NCBI GenBank assembly: GCA_029779375.1
Contig: JAKPAR010000053.1
Span: 1-9,616 of the forward strand
Direction of reading: 5' to 3'
DNA from: Bacillota bacterium
Lineage (GTDB): Bacteria > Bacillota > Clostridia > Tissierellales > Sporanaerobacteraceae
DNA: 9,616 nt
Shown piece after piece: positions 1 to 6,614 of this stretch. The notes under the pieces were generated by a model. That model searched no databases, was not told where the DNA came from, and worked only from the letters and a program-made list of their open reading frames with translations. Position 1 is the stretch's first letter; each line of letters starts with the position of its first letter. The position numbers and the translations under genes are program-made.

Positions 1-580
1 TATCCATTTTACTACCACACGGAAATGTTAAGCCTAATTTGACACCAATTCTATCAATAAGCTGTCCTATACTTATATCAAGAGTACCCCCCACTATATC
101 TATATTCAAATTATCTTTGTTGTTGTCTACAAGGAGCAATTCCGTAGTTCCTCCCGATATATGAAACGCTAAAAAATTGTCTTTTTTCTCAAGAGGAGAA
201 TTCATCATACCTGCTCCAATATGACCTTCTTGATGACTAAATTCTTTAAAAGGAACACCTAAGATTCTAGATATAATATATGCCTGTCCTTTACCCACTG
301 TAAAAACAGGCATATATGATCCTTCAATGTTTCTTGGTTTTCCACTGGTAGATACAGATACTATCTTTCTAGTTTCAACTGATTTAGCCAATTCATCCAA
401 AATTAAAGGTAAATTCTTTATATGTTTAAAAACTGCTTCCTGTTGCCTTAATCCCTTTTTATTTTTTTCCACTTCTAAAATCTTTCTTAAATCAAATACA
501 ATATCATTATTTTCATCAACAACTGCAACAGAAGTAGTATATGCACTTGTATCAATTCCCAAATAATAATTATTCATCAT
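1..580 (-). CDS. Kae1/TsaD-like protein (annotated in clostridia as O-sialoglycoprotein endopeptidase), 3' end off the left edge
   Basis: The first 193 codons are present; the gene continues past base 1. I translated it from an ATG ATG pair at 580-575. The N-terminus has an ASKHA phosphate-binding loop of the form LGIDTSAYTTSVAVVD. A metal-site-like HQEGH motif (about residue 118) follows, then SGGTTELL, where canonical TsaD has SGGHT, and then a late GLTFPCGSKMD stretch corresponding to the PGGP region. This is the Kae1/TsaD fold, but it is divergent. I regard it as a paralogue of the tRNA t6A synthase TsaD rather than TsaD itself. The true function is unknown, and the peptidase name is historical. 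Its start overlaps the nusB stop by 11 nt, so it is probably translationally coupled to nusB. No separate promoter is visible. Identity as a Kae1-family member is firm; the biochemical role is not. Confidence 0.85.
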   Translation of the reverse strand, partial: MMNNYYLGIDTSAYTTSVAVVDENNDIVFDLRKILEVEKNKKGLRQQEAVFKHIKNLPLILDELAKSVETRKIVSVSTSGKPRNIEGSYMPVFTVGKGQAYIISRILGVPFKEFSHQEGHIGAGMMNSPLEKKDNFLAFHISGGTTELLLVDNNKDNLNIDIVGGTLDISIGQLIDRIGVKLGLTFPCGSKMD

Positions 581-983
581 TGCTCATCTCTGTACGTACA
601 AAACTGCCCAGTACACCATTGACAAATTTTGCCGATTCTTCTGTGCTATATTTCTTGCATGTTTCTATAGCTTCATTTATACAAACTTCCATTGGAATAT
701 CTTCTCTAAATTTGAGTTCATATATTGCTATTCTTAAAACAGATAAATCGACTTTTGCTAATCTATATATCTTCCAGCCTTTTATATGTTTTTCTATGAT
801 TGCATCAATTTTCCCTAGATTATTCGTGATTGTTCCCACTGCATGATTTATATATTGGATTTCATCATCTGCGAATTCGTGTTCACTTATGTATGTATTC
901 ATACTATCATCAGAATAATCTTTATTGATTTCCATCTGAAACAATATTTTCATAGTTTCTTCTCTTGCTACTTTTCTACTCAT
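570..983 (-). CDS. nusB: Transcription antitermination factor NusB
   Basis: This 137-residue protein has the usual NusB length and all-helical character. It opens with SRKVAREETMKILFQMEIN, the typical first helix, and ends with KYSTEESAKFVNGVLGSFVR, matching the conserved C-terminal FVNGVL segment. NusB binds boxA RNA together with NusE (ribosomal protein S10) and prevents premature termination in rRNA operons. The start is an ATG at 983 with a strong GGAGG 8 nt upstream. The gene lies 47 nt downstream of the DUF2273 gene, and its stop overlaps the start of the Kae1-like gene. The order asp23, amaP, DUF2273, nusB is one I associate with clostridia. I see no convincing promoter in the 47-nt gap, so expression probably depends on read-through from asp23. 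Confidence 0.97.
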   Translation of the reverse strand: MSRKVAREETMKILFQMEINKDYSDDSMNTYISEHEFADDEIQYINHAVGTITNNLGKIDAIIEKHIKGWKIYRLAKVDLSVLRIAIYELKFREDIPMEVCINEAIETCKKYSTEESAKFVNGVLGSFVRTEMSNDE

Positions 984-1030
984 ATCTTTCCTCCTCGAAT
1001 ATAAGCTAATATTAATTTATTGATTTAAGT

Positions 1031-1273
1031 TTATTTTTCCCTACCTGGAGGAAGTATCCTATCCAATATTTCCCTGAAATCCTCTTGATTATCTTTTTTC
1101 TTTCCCAAATAAAATCCAAACCAAGTACACAAAACTATAAATAGAGTCCTAAAAAAACCAATAGTTAGTACAAGTATAGCAATAATAAATCCTATTATAG
1201 TGCCAATGGTTTTCCCTTTATTTTCTTCCACTATTTGAATGAATTTTAAAAATATCTCCTTAGCCACCTTCAA
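1031..1273 (-). CDS. DUF2273 small integral membrane protein
   Basis: This is a short protein of about 80 residues. After an amphipathic N-terminus it has one long hydrophobic stretch, or two closely packed membrane helices, at about residues 22-57 (TIGTIIGFIIAILVLTIGFF, then LFIVLCTWFGFYLG). A charged cytoplasmic-type tail follows, ending RILPPGREK. The GKxIG followed by ILVLTIGFFRTLFI pattern is typical of DUF2273. These proteins are small membrane partners found beside Asp23 and AmaP; their molecular role is not established. The first codon of the open frame is TTG at 1273, with AGAGGTG only 2 nt upstream. A GTG at 1267 (third codon) is an alternative with a longer spacing. No nearby ATG is positioned to serve as a start. 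The gene starts 14 nt after amaP and is clearly in the same transcription unit. Confidence 0.88.
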   Translation of the reverse strand: MKVAKEIFLKFIQIVEENKGKTIGTIIGFIIAILVLTIGFFRTLFIVLCTWFGFYLGKKKDNQEDFREILDRILPPGREK

Positions 1274-1287
1274 AACACCTCTACAAA

Positions 1288-1836
1288 TTATTTTACAACT
1301 CTAGTTGGTGCTGTTACGCTGCTAATTTCAACTCTAACTTCACTTACTTCTACTCCTGTACATTTTTCCACATGATCCTTTACTTTATCCTGAAGTTCAA
1401 TAGTTGTTTCAGGAATATTTATTTCAGGTGACACTTCACCTTTTAAATATATAGTTAAAACTCCCTCAAAAACATTTACTGTAGTTTTCACATTTTTTAT
1501 ACCTGTGAATTTATTAGCAACTGATTCTACCAAACCTTCAACTGTTTGAGTTGAGATTTTTAATTCTCCAAAGTTTGTATGTCTAATCAAGAAAGCTTCC
1601 TTCTTAGATTTTTTATTTCCTTTAACACCAGAAACTAAAAATCTAATACTCACTAATAAAAAAGCCAGTCCTACAATTGAATATACATAATTGCCTTTCA
1701 TAGATTCCAAATATCCAGTCATACTGTTTATTGACAAAAAATCAAATTGATCAAAAGGAAATAACATTAACAATATAGAAAGTACTGCAAGACAAAAAGT
1801 ATATATTGTTAAAATAAATCTATCTATGATATTCAA
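1288..1836 (-). CDS. amaP: Alkaline shock response membrane anchor protein AmaP
   Basis: This 182-residue protein has two N-terminal membrane helices, at about residues 6-26 (FILTIYTFCLAVLSILLMLF) and 50-70 (YVYSIVGLAFLLVSIRFLVSG). A soluble domain follows with an Asp23-like alternating pattern: GELKISTQTVEGLVESVANKFTGIKNVKTTV. This matches AmaP, which in Staphylococcus aureus anchors Asp23 to the membrane. The first codon is TTG at 1836, placed just after a purine-rich GGAGGAGGAG ribosome-binding site. I see no better ATG start, so I accept TTG. The gene follows asp23 after 59 nt containing a stem-loop at 1862-1895, which suggests it is expressed below the level of asp23. Family assignment is confident from topology, the soluble domain and context. 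Confidence 0.9.
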   Translation of the reverse strand: MNIIDRFILTIYTFCLAVLSILLMLFPFDQFDFLSINSMTGYLESMKGNYVYSIVGLAFLLVSIRFLVSGVKGNKKSKKEAFLIRHTNFGELKISTQTVEGLVESVANKFTGIKNVKTTVNVFEGVLTIYLKGEVSPEINIPETTIELQDKVKDHVEKCTGVEVSEVRVEISSVTAPTRVVK

Positions 1837-1861
1837 ATTTCTCCTCCTCCTAAAAAATACT

Positions 1862-1895
1862 AAATTTACCCTCTGGATGTTCAGAGGGTAAATTT
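1862..1895 (-). terminator. Stem-loop after asp23; probable attenuator or partial terminator
   Basis: Bases 1862-1875 are perfectly complementary to 1882-1895, giving a 14-bp stem with a 6-nt loop. The core is CCCTCTG paired with CAGAGGG, flanked by AAATTTA/TAAATTT. On the minus strand the hairpin starts next to the asp23 stop codon (1896-1898). It is followed by TTTAGTA and six T residues, so the U-tract is interrupted. It then runs straight into the amaP ribosome-binding site. A broken U-tract before co-oriented genes fits leaky termination or 3'-end stabilisation of the asp23 message better than a full stop. That reading is inference. Confidence 0.75.
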
Positions 1896-2291
1896 TTATT
1901 TAACTCTAGATTCCTCTTCCACTTTTTCTTCTTTAGGTATATTTACACCTTGAACATTTACATTTACTTCAACAACATCTAGTCCCGTCATAGTTTCAAC
2001 AGCATTTTTTACATTTTCCTGTATAGATTGAGCTACTTCTGAAATTCTAGAGCCATAATTTATTACAACAAAAAGATCTATTGCACACTCTTTTTCTCCT
2101 ACTTCTACTTTTACTCCTTTAGACAAACTTTTCATTCCAAGTGCTTCTGTAATACCACTGGTTACACCACCACTCATACCTGCAACTCCATCAACCTCAG
2201 TGGCTGCTAAACCAGCTATTATAGCTACAACTTCATTAGCTATTTTTACAGAACCATATTCCATTCCTTCATTATCAATAGCATCTACCAT
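1896..2291 (-). CDS. Asp23/Gls24 family envelope stress response protein
   Basis: This 131-residue protein shows the Asp23 (DUF322) signature. It has YGSVKIANEVVAIIAGLAATEVDGVAGMSGG near the N-terminus, GVKVEVGEKECAIDLFVVINYGSRISEVAQSIQENV in the middle, and MTGLDVVEVNVNVQGV near the end. A short charged tail follows. Family members such as S. aureus Asp23 are abundant, peripheral envelope-associated proteins linked to alkaline and cell-wall stress. The membrane anchor is AmaP, whose gene is immediately downstream here. The start is an ATG at 2291 behind a strong GGAGGTG. It has its own near-consensus promoter (2330-2358) and is followed by a stem-loop. Together these predict a short, abundant asp23 transcript plus lower read-through. 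The family is certain; the precise role in this organism is inferred. Confidence 0.95.
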   Translation of the reverse strand: MVDAIDNEGMEYGSVKIANEVVAIIAGLAATEVDGVAGMSGGVTSGITEALGMKSLSKGVKVEVGEKECAIDLFVVINYGSRISEVAQSIQENVKNAVETMTGLDVVEVNVNVQGVNIPKEEKVEEESRVK

Positions 2292-2329
2292 TTTTGCCCA
2301 CCTCCAATTTAATAAGATTATATAAGTTT

Positions 2330-2358
2330 ATTATACCAGAAGTAAGGCTAGTTTACAA
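2330..2358 (-). promoter_or_regulatory. Sigma-A type promoter of asp23 (extended -10)
   Basis: On the minus strand TTGTAA (2353-2358) is followed by a 17-nt spacer and a perfect TATAAT (2330-2335). A TGG directly in front of TATAAT gives the extended -10 TGnTATAAT. The predicted transcript begins near base 2323, about 31 nt before the asp23 ATG. The -35 box begins 6 nt after the spoIIIAH stop, so asp23 can be transcribed in vegetative cells independently of the sporulation operon. Confidence 0.8.
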
Positions 2359-2364
2359 ACATTT

Positions 2365-3024
2365 CTAAAGTTTTTTCATTATTTTTATATTAGAGGAATC
2401 GAAGTTTGTTTCACTTTTTACAATTTCTAATATTTTAACTACATCCTGCTCTGTTAACTCATCTGTAGACACTACCACCTTTACTCCGTCCTCTTTTAAA
2501 AATACCAGAGCTTCTTCAAATCCTTTTGCCTTAATAAGTCCTTCTATATATAACTCCTTTTCTGATAAATTTCCCAATCTTATCATTTCATTTTGAGCTT
2601 TTGTTATCATTTCACTACTACTTTTTTCATCTTCTACGATTTCTTTCAATCTTTCAACTAAATTTCCCCTCATCTTATCCCTTGCCAATCTGTATTCTAT
2701 AAAATAGTTGTTGCTTTTTAAATTTTCCTCTCTACTTAAAGTTTCTTCTATGCTAGAATTTATGTCTTCTGTCAATTGAGATATGTTTTCTTCATTATTT
2801 CCCTCAACAATTTCCACTTCACTTTCTTCGTTTTCAGATATAGCTTCTATAATCGACTTTTCTTCATTGTTTGCTGCCTTTTCCATCTCCATTTCTTCAT
2901 GCTTTTGATATTCACTAGCAACTTTTGACATGGATTTTTGAGTAAGTTGATGATTGACATATCCAGTCAATACCAATAGACAAACTAAAATTGCTATTAT
3001 AGCTGGCTTTTTCATACTAAACAT
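2365..3024 (-). CDS. spoIIIAH: Stage III sporulation protein AH (SpoIIIAH)
   Basis: This 219-residue protein has a single N-terminal membrane anchor at about residues 6-24 (KPAIIAILVCLLVLTGYV). A long Glu-rich, probably flexible linker follows (about 40-105). The C-terminal YscJ/FliF-like ring-building domain (about 110-219) includes EYRLARDKMRGNLVERLKEIVEDEKSSSEM and the KGFEEALVFLKEDGVKVVV strand region. SpoIIIAH sits in the mother-cell-derived membrane around the forespore and pairs with forespore SpoIIQ across the intermembrane space. SpoIIQ is not encoded in this window. The ATG at 3024 has a G-rich site (AAGGGGGAA) that overlaps the spoIIIAG stop, so coupling is likely. It is the last gene of the operon. 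I see no terminator after it; the asp23 promoter begins 6 nt beyond its stop. Confidence 0.95.
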   Translation of the reverse strand: MFSMKKPAIIAILVCLLVLTGYVNHQLTQKSMSKVASEYQKHEEMEMEKAANNEEKSIIEAISENEESEVEIVEGNNEENISQLTEDINSSIEETLSREENLKSNNYFIEYRLARDKMRGNLVERLKEIVEDEKSSSEMITKAQNEMIRLGNLSEKELYIEGLIKAKGFEEALVFLKEDGVKVVVSTDELTEQDVVKILEIVKSETNFDSSNIKIMKKL

Positions 3025-3036
3025 AAAAATTCCCCC

Positions 3037-3621
3037 TTAATTGCTAGAATATACTTCTACTTTATTCCCAGATATACCCAAAGCCGTTTTAACTGCTTGA
3101 TACAATTCTTCTTTTATTTCTATATTTTCTGCTCCTTCTGCTACAACTATAACCCCTTTAACTTTAGGTTTTATCTCTTTTAAGACTATTATATTTCCTT
3201 CACTTCCTCTAGTAACAACTTGAATAGAAGAATCCTCTCTTATTATCTCTCTAACACCTCCTTGTGAATCTTTTTCACTTGTCTTTTCTTGATTTTGAGT
3301 TGTATTCATAGCTGGTATTTTTTCAGTAGTTTCTTCTAATGTTATCATCACTTTTACTTTTCCAACTCCCTTTATTTCTCCTAAGATGTTTTCTAATTTT
3401 CTTTCAAGGAGCATAGCATAGTCCTCCATATAGTTGTTCTCTATAACTTTCTCCTTATTTTCATCTTTCTTAAATACATCTTCTTGTGATTTATCAGCTT
3501 TAAATACACTTGCCGCAATCAGTAACATAGTTCCAACAATGAGTATTATTAAAAGATTATTCATAAATTTTTTATTTGTGATTTTATCTGAGATTTGCTT
3601 ATACTTTTCTTTAAAGTTCAT
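3037..3621 (-). CDS. spoIIIAG: Stage III sporulation protein AG (SpoIIIAG)
   Basis: From the preferred ATG at 3621 the product is 194 residues. It has a short cytoplasmic N-terminus and one membrane helix at about residues 22-39 (NNLLIILIVGTMLLIAASVF). A charged linker follows, then a ring-building domain: MLLERKLENILGEIKGVGKVKVMITLEE, a Gln/Thr/Ser/Lys-rich insertion, and a closing KGVIVVAEGAENIEIKEELYQAVKTALGISGNKVEVY. SpoIIIAG forms a large secretin-like ring in the mother-cell-derived membrane, and the insertion corresponds to the beta-triangle region known in that ring. The frame also allows a GTG start at 3630. That GTG lies inside AGGTGA, which is better read as the ribosome-binding site. 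The ATG comes 1 nt after the spoIIIAF stop. Confidence 0.95.
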   Translation of the reverse strand: MNFKEKYKQISDKITNKKFMNNLLIILIVGTMLLIAASVFKADKSQEDVFKKDENKEKVIENNYMEDYAMLLERKLENILGEIKGVGKVKVMITLEETTEKIPAMNTTQNQEKTSEKDSQGGVREIIREDSSIQVVTRGSEGNIIVLKEIKPKVKGVIVVAEGAENIEIKEELYQAVKTALGISGNKVEVYSSN

Positions 3622-3622
3622 T

Positions 3623-4252
3623 TTATTCACCTGCCATTTTTCTATTTAAGTAAACTGAAATTCTATCTGTAGGCAAATTGTACTGTTTAGAAATGATATT
3701 TACTATTTTTTCGCTATCCTTTAATTCTTCTCTATTCAGTGTTTTGTTATTGTTCAATTTTACACATACTTCTTTTGTATTATCTACTTTAATTATATCT
3801 TTATCCTTTATGTCTTCTTCTTTGTATTCCAAAACTAACTCTATTTTTTTTATTTGTCCATAATCTTCATCTTCCGTGTCCTCAACAATTAAAACATTTA
3901 AAACTGACACTTTATAGTCAGAATTGTACTCTATTTGATCTTTTATGTCCTCCTTTAGTTTGTTTATATATACACTAGTTATCTGATCTTGCTGTAAAGC
4001 CTCTATACTATCACTTTCTTTGTATTCATTATTGAATCTATTTATACTTGTAAAAATATTTCTTTCTATATCTATATCTTTATTTATAAATTTTATGAAT
4101 GGATTTATCACTACTATAATGATTAAAAAACCAATTATCATATCTATAAACCGCTTCATATTTCCCTTTGGAAGTACTATTTCTAAAAATGATATAAATA
4201 TAGACATATATACTATATCTATCACCCAATTCTTTATAAACTCTATTGTCAC
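3623..4252 (-). CDS. spoIIIAF: Stage III sporulation protein AF (SpoIIIAF)
   Basis: This 209-residue protein starts with two membrane helices, at about residues 9-27 (VIDIVYMSIFISFLEIVLP) and 36-53 (FIDMIIGFLIIIVVINPF). A soluble, highly charged domain follows, containing VSVLNVLIVEDTEDEDYGQIKKIELVLEY and ending with IISKQYNLPTDRISVYLNRKMAGE. That arrangement, a WV...LP..NMKRFIDMIIG pattern and a C-terminal ring-building-like domain, is characteristic of SpoIIIAF. It contributes to the mother-cell side of the channel complex. The first codon is GTG at 4252, behind a GGTGGTGAG stretch. No ATG is available before the first membrane helix. It starts 11 nt after the spoIIIAE stop. Its own stop is embedded in the spoIIIAG initiation region, so tight coupling is expected. 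Confidence 0.93.
   Translation of the reverse strand: MTIEFIKNWVIDIVYMSIFISFLEIVLPKGNMKRFIDMIIGFLIIIVVINPFIKFINKDIDIERNIFTSINRFNNEYKESDSIEALQQDQITSVYINKLKEDIKDQIEYNSDYKVSVLNVLIVEDTEDEDYGQIKKIELVLEYKEEDIKDKDIIKVDNTKEVCVKLNNNKTLNREELKDSEKIVNIISKQYNLPTDRISVYLNRKMAGE
3627..3632 (-). promoter_or_regulatory. Ribosome-binding site deciding the spoIIIAG start
   Basis: AGGTGA lies 5 nt before the ATG at 3621 and overlaps the last codons of spoIIIAF. The GTG inside it opens the longest reading frame but has no comparable site of its own upstream. The downstream ATG is therefore the better start. Confidence 0.7.
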
Positions 4253-4263
4253 AATCTCACCAC

Positions 4264-5445
4264 CTACCTCAACATCATCGAAATATTTCCAGCCTCAACT
4301 ATTATAGTGATAGTTATAAAAAACATCATAGAAACTGAAATTATACTGACAAGTATCAATACAAGTGATTTACTCACCTCATTTAAACTATCTCCAATTC
4401 GCATAGTAGAAATAGGTTCTATAAGTACTATAAGAACTTTGTATATGAATATTAGTGCAACTATTTGAATTGTTGGAAAAACACATATTAAAAAGAGTGC
4501 AAACAATCCTATACCCCCAACAGCATTTTTTAGTATGAGAGAACAACCTACTACAGTATCCATGGCATCCGATAAGAATTTCCCTACAACAGGTATAAAC
4601 TTATCTACTGCAAATTTTGCTGTTCTTGCTGTAATACCATCGACCTTTGAAGCTACACCATATACAGACATAATTCCTATAAAAACAGTCAGTGAAACTC
4701 CAAGAATTGTAACAACTATTTGTCTCATAAGCTCGGACAATTTTGTAAATTGAACTTTTTCAGAAATTCTACTTATAATCCCTACGATAAATGAAAAAAA
4801 TATTAATGGAAATATTATATCCTTTATAAGTATGCCAATTATATTTACAGTTCCCAATACCATTGGATGAAAAATAGCATTGGTAATTGTTCCTCCTACA
4901 GCAACTAATAGAGTTAATAAAATAGGCAATATTATTTCCATAAAATTAACCATTTTGTCTACAGTACTTTGTCCAAGAACCATAATTGTTGCAAAACTCT
5001 TAATGACTATAGTTGTTATAAGTATATAACATATATAGTAGGCCAATTCTCCAACACTATCTTTTTCAAAAGAAGTCTGCAAATTAGTTAATACTGCACA
5101 CATAATAGTTATTGCTAATATTTGTATAAGTAATGACAAATTTTCAATTGCTTCATTAAAAAACAGTTTTCCTATTCCCTGCAGTATATCAAAACTATCT
5201 ATAGTTCTTTCGCCTTTAATAATTGAACTAATAAATTCTTTAAGAGTAATCTTAGGAAAATATCTAAAAGACTCATTTTCTAAATCCACAATTGTCTCTT
5301 CAAGTTCCTTTAAATTTAAGCTCTCAAACTGTTCTATGATAAATCCAATATTTTCATCTTTTGATTTAATTTCATCTCCATAACCATGGAGGGGTAAAAA
5401 AATAATTAAAAACATTATAAAAATAGCTATCCTTTTATTTTTCAT
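4264..5445 (-). CDS. spoIIIAE: Stage III sporulation protein AE (SpoIIIAE)
   Basis: From the ATG at 5445 the product is about 393 residues, close to the usual family length. A signal peptide (KNKRIAIFIMFLIIFLPLHGYG) is followed by a soluble segment of roughly 70 residues. Seven or eight hydrophobic helices then run to the C-terminus. They include TIMCAVLTNLQTSF, the PILLTLLVAVGGT region, the conserved AVDKFIPVVGKFLSDAMDTVVGCSLILKNAVGGIG block, and a final SVSMMFFITITII helix. SpoIIIAE is the large polytopic membrane component of the spoIIIA channel. A GTG at 5454 in frame opens a 3-residue longer version, but it sits inside AAAGGTGA, which is more likely the ribosome-binding site. It follows spoIIIAD with an 11-nt gap and precedes spoIIIAF by 11 nt. 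Confidence 0.96.
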   Translation of the reverse strand: MKNKRIAIFIMFLIIFLPLHGYGDEIKSKDENIGFIIEQFESLNLKELEETIVDLENESFRYFPKITLKEFISSIIKGERTIDSFDILQGIGKLFFNEAIENLSLLIQILAITIMCAVLTNLQTSFEKDSVGELAYYICYILITTIVIKSFATIMVLGQSTVDKMVNFMEIILPILLTLLVAVGGTITNAIFHPMVLGTVNIIGILIKDIIFPLIFFSFIVGIISRISEKVQFTKLSELMRQIVVTILGVSLTVFIGIMSVYGVASKVDGITARTAKFAVDKFIPVVGKFLSDAMDTVVGCSLILKNAVGGIGLFALFLICVFPTIQIVALIFIYKVLIVLIEPISTMRIGDSLNEVSKSLVLILVSIISVSMMFFITITIIVEAGNISMMLR

Positions 5446-5450
5446 CTTAT

Positions 5451-5458
5451 TCACCTTT
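5451..5458 (-). promoter_or_regulatory. Ribosome-binding site deciding the spoIIIAE start
   Basis: AAAGGTGA ends 5 nt before the ATG at 5445 and overlaps the spoIIIAD stop codon. The same AGGTGA motif, 5-nt spacing and misleading in-frame GTG occur at spoIIIAG. The repetition supports the ATG starts in both genes. Confidence 0.7.
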
Positions 5459-5843
5459 AAGGCAAAATTTCAAAAATTAAATCCATCAAAGCCATCAAAA
5501 TAGGTATAGCCAATACCATTATAATCACTTTGCCACCTAATTCAATTTTAGATGCAATAGACTCTTCTCCAGCATCTCTCGATATTTGAGCACCAAATTC
5601 AACAATGTATGCAATTCCAATTATCTTCAATATTGTAGTAAAAAATACAAAATCTACATCTGCATTTTTAGCCATATTTGTTAGTACTTGTACAACGATT
5701 TTAAGCTTATCCGCCACAATATAAAATATGACTATACTGGTAATTATACTGGTCAATACAGCAAATTCCGGCTTATCATCTTTAAGCAACATAATCATGA
5801 CCGTAGCTACTATACCTATGACTACTATTTGCAATGCTTCCAT
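5457..5843 (-). CDS. spoIIIAD: Stage III sporulation protein AD (SpoIIIAD)
   Basis: This 128-residue membrane protein has about four hydrophobic helices: residues 4-20 (LQIVVIGIVATVMIMLL), 27-45, 65-82 and 104-125. The sequence FFTTILKIIGIAYIVEFGAQISRDAGEESIASKIELGGKVIIMVLAIPI is strongly characteristic. It contains the KxxGIAYxxEFgaqxcrDAGE signature of the SpoIIIAC/AD family. With SpoIIIAC it forms part of the membrane core of the channel complex made in the mother cell. The ATG at 5843 follows a moderate GGAAGTGA site and comes 15 nt after the spoIIIAC stop. Its length and full motif content suggest an intact gene. Confidence 0.96.
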   Translation of the reverse strand: MEALQIVVIGIVATVMIMLLKDDKPEFAVLTSIITSIVIFYIVADKLKIVVQVLTNMAKNADVDFVFFTTILKIIGIAYIVEFGAQISRDAGEESIASKIELGGKVIIMVLAIPILMALMDLIFEILP

Positions 5844-5858
5844 TTCATCACTTCCTAT

Positions 5859-6056
5859 CTAGTACAGTTGGAATAAGGTCTTTATATCACTAAATAACTG
5901 ACTTATATATTTTAGAACTATTCCAAGTACTAGTACCACTCCTAAAAGAGTTGTTATAAATGCAAATTCTTCTTTACCTGCCTTGTCAAGTACCATGTGC
6001 AAAACTGCAGTCAATATACCAATACTGGCAATTTTAAAAATCAAATCTACATTCAT
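5859..6056 (-). CDS. spoIIIAC: Stage III sporulation protein AC (SpoIIIAC)
   Basis: This 65-residue protein has two membrane helices, at about residues 5-22 and 33-52. It begins MNVDLIFKIASIGILTAVLHMVLDKAGKEEFAF, which matches the SpoIIIAC pattern of helix, VLxxaGkeE and second helix. It is homologous to part of SpoIIIAD, and the two are thought to have arisen by duplication within the family. The ATG at 6056 has a GGGAGAG site a few bases upstream. It begins 13 nt after the spoIIIAB stop. Small size is normal for this protein, so there is no sign of truncation. Confidence 0.95.
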   Translation of the reverse strand: MNVDLIFKIASIGILTAVLHMVLDKAGKEEFAFITTLLGVVLVLGIVLKYISQLFSDIKTLFQLY

Positions 6057-6069
6057 GCTTTTCTCTCCC

Positions 6070-6600
6070 TTATATCAAAATAACAACTATAGCCAATCCT
6101 GCCAAAAACCCTAAATTTTTAAACATCTTCTCATTTTTATCTTTTTCAATTCTTGCCTCGTCTTCCAATGTTTTTATTTGAGTAAGAATTAATTTGAAAT
6201 TTTTTTCTTGATCTGTTCTATCTGAGGATCCTATGGATCTTCCAAGAGTCATAAACATTTCTATATCTTCATTTTTGAAATTGAGTTCATTTTTCATTGT
6301 GTCGCCAACTGACAAAAAAGAATCAAAAATTGTACATTCTCTATCTTTATTTAATTTTTCTATTATCAATCTAAATATATAAGATACTTTTTTATTTCCC
6401 TTGTTGTAAACATTCATAAATGCTTCAGGCAAGGGATTGGCTCCATATATTATTTCGGTTTCCAATAGCTTGATACAATTTTCTAAATATATAAGATTTT
6501 CCAATCTTTCTTTATAACTTTTCCCATATATATATCCCATCAAGCTAGTGGAAAATAATACAAGTATACTACCTGTCAATTTTAATTTTAATATAAGCAT
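6070..6600 (-). CDS. spoIIIAB: Stage III sporulation protein AB (SpoIIIAB)
   Basis: From the preferred ATG at 6600 this is a 176-residue protein, near the usual family size. It has an N-terminal membrane helix (about 6-26, LTGSILVLFSTSLMGYIYG), a helical cytoplasmic-type middle part and a C-terminal helix (FLAGLAIVVILI). Typical family features are GYIYGKSYKERLENLIYLENCIKLLETEIIYGANPLPEAF and LGRSIGSSDRTDQEKNF. SpoIIIAB resembles GspF-type inner-membrane secretion proteins and is thought to work with the ATPase SpoIIIAA. An open frame extends 15 codons upstream to an ATG at 6645. That version would overlap spoIIIAA by 32 nt and lacks a good ribosome-binding site, so I prefer the shorter form. 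Confidence 0.95.
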   Translation of the reverse strand: MLILKLKLTGSILVLFSTSLMGYIYGKSYKERLENLIYLENCIKLLETEIIYGANPLPEAFMNVYNKGNKKVSYIFRLIIEKLNKDRECTIFDSFLSVGDTMKNELNFKNEDIEMFMTLGRSIGSSDRTDQEKNFKLILTQIKTLEDEARIEKDKNEKMFKNLGFLAGLAIVVILI

Positions 6601-6606
6601 ATTTTT

Positions 6607-6614
6607 ACCTCTTT
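6607..6614 (-). promoter_or_regulatory. Ribosome-binding site deciding the spoIIIAB start
   Basis: AAAGAGGT, ending 6 nt before the ATG at 6600, overlaps the spoIIIAA stop codon (6614-6616). It supports starting spoIIIAB at 6600 rather than at the in-frame ATG at 6645. Confidence 0.65.

Noticed and set aside
984..1030. Possible separate promoter for nusB in the AT-rich gap (TATATT-like box)
   Set aside because: No acceptable -35 at 16-18 nt spacing; AT-rich sequence alone explains the box.
4020..4307. Plus-strand hydrophobic 95-codon frame, and similar plus-strand frames at 327-566, 541-846, 3434-3649, 3678-3863, 4535-4753, 5688-5876, 6888-7118 and 8450-8635
   Set aside because: All lie antisense inside well-supported genes, have no family resemblance and no convincing initiation sites; their composition follows from the opposite strand.
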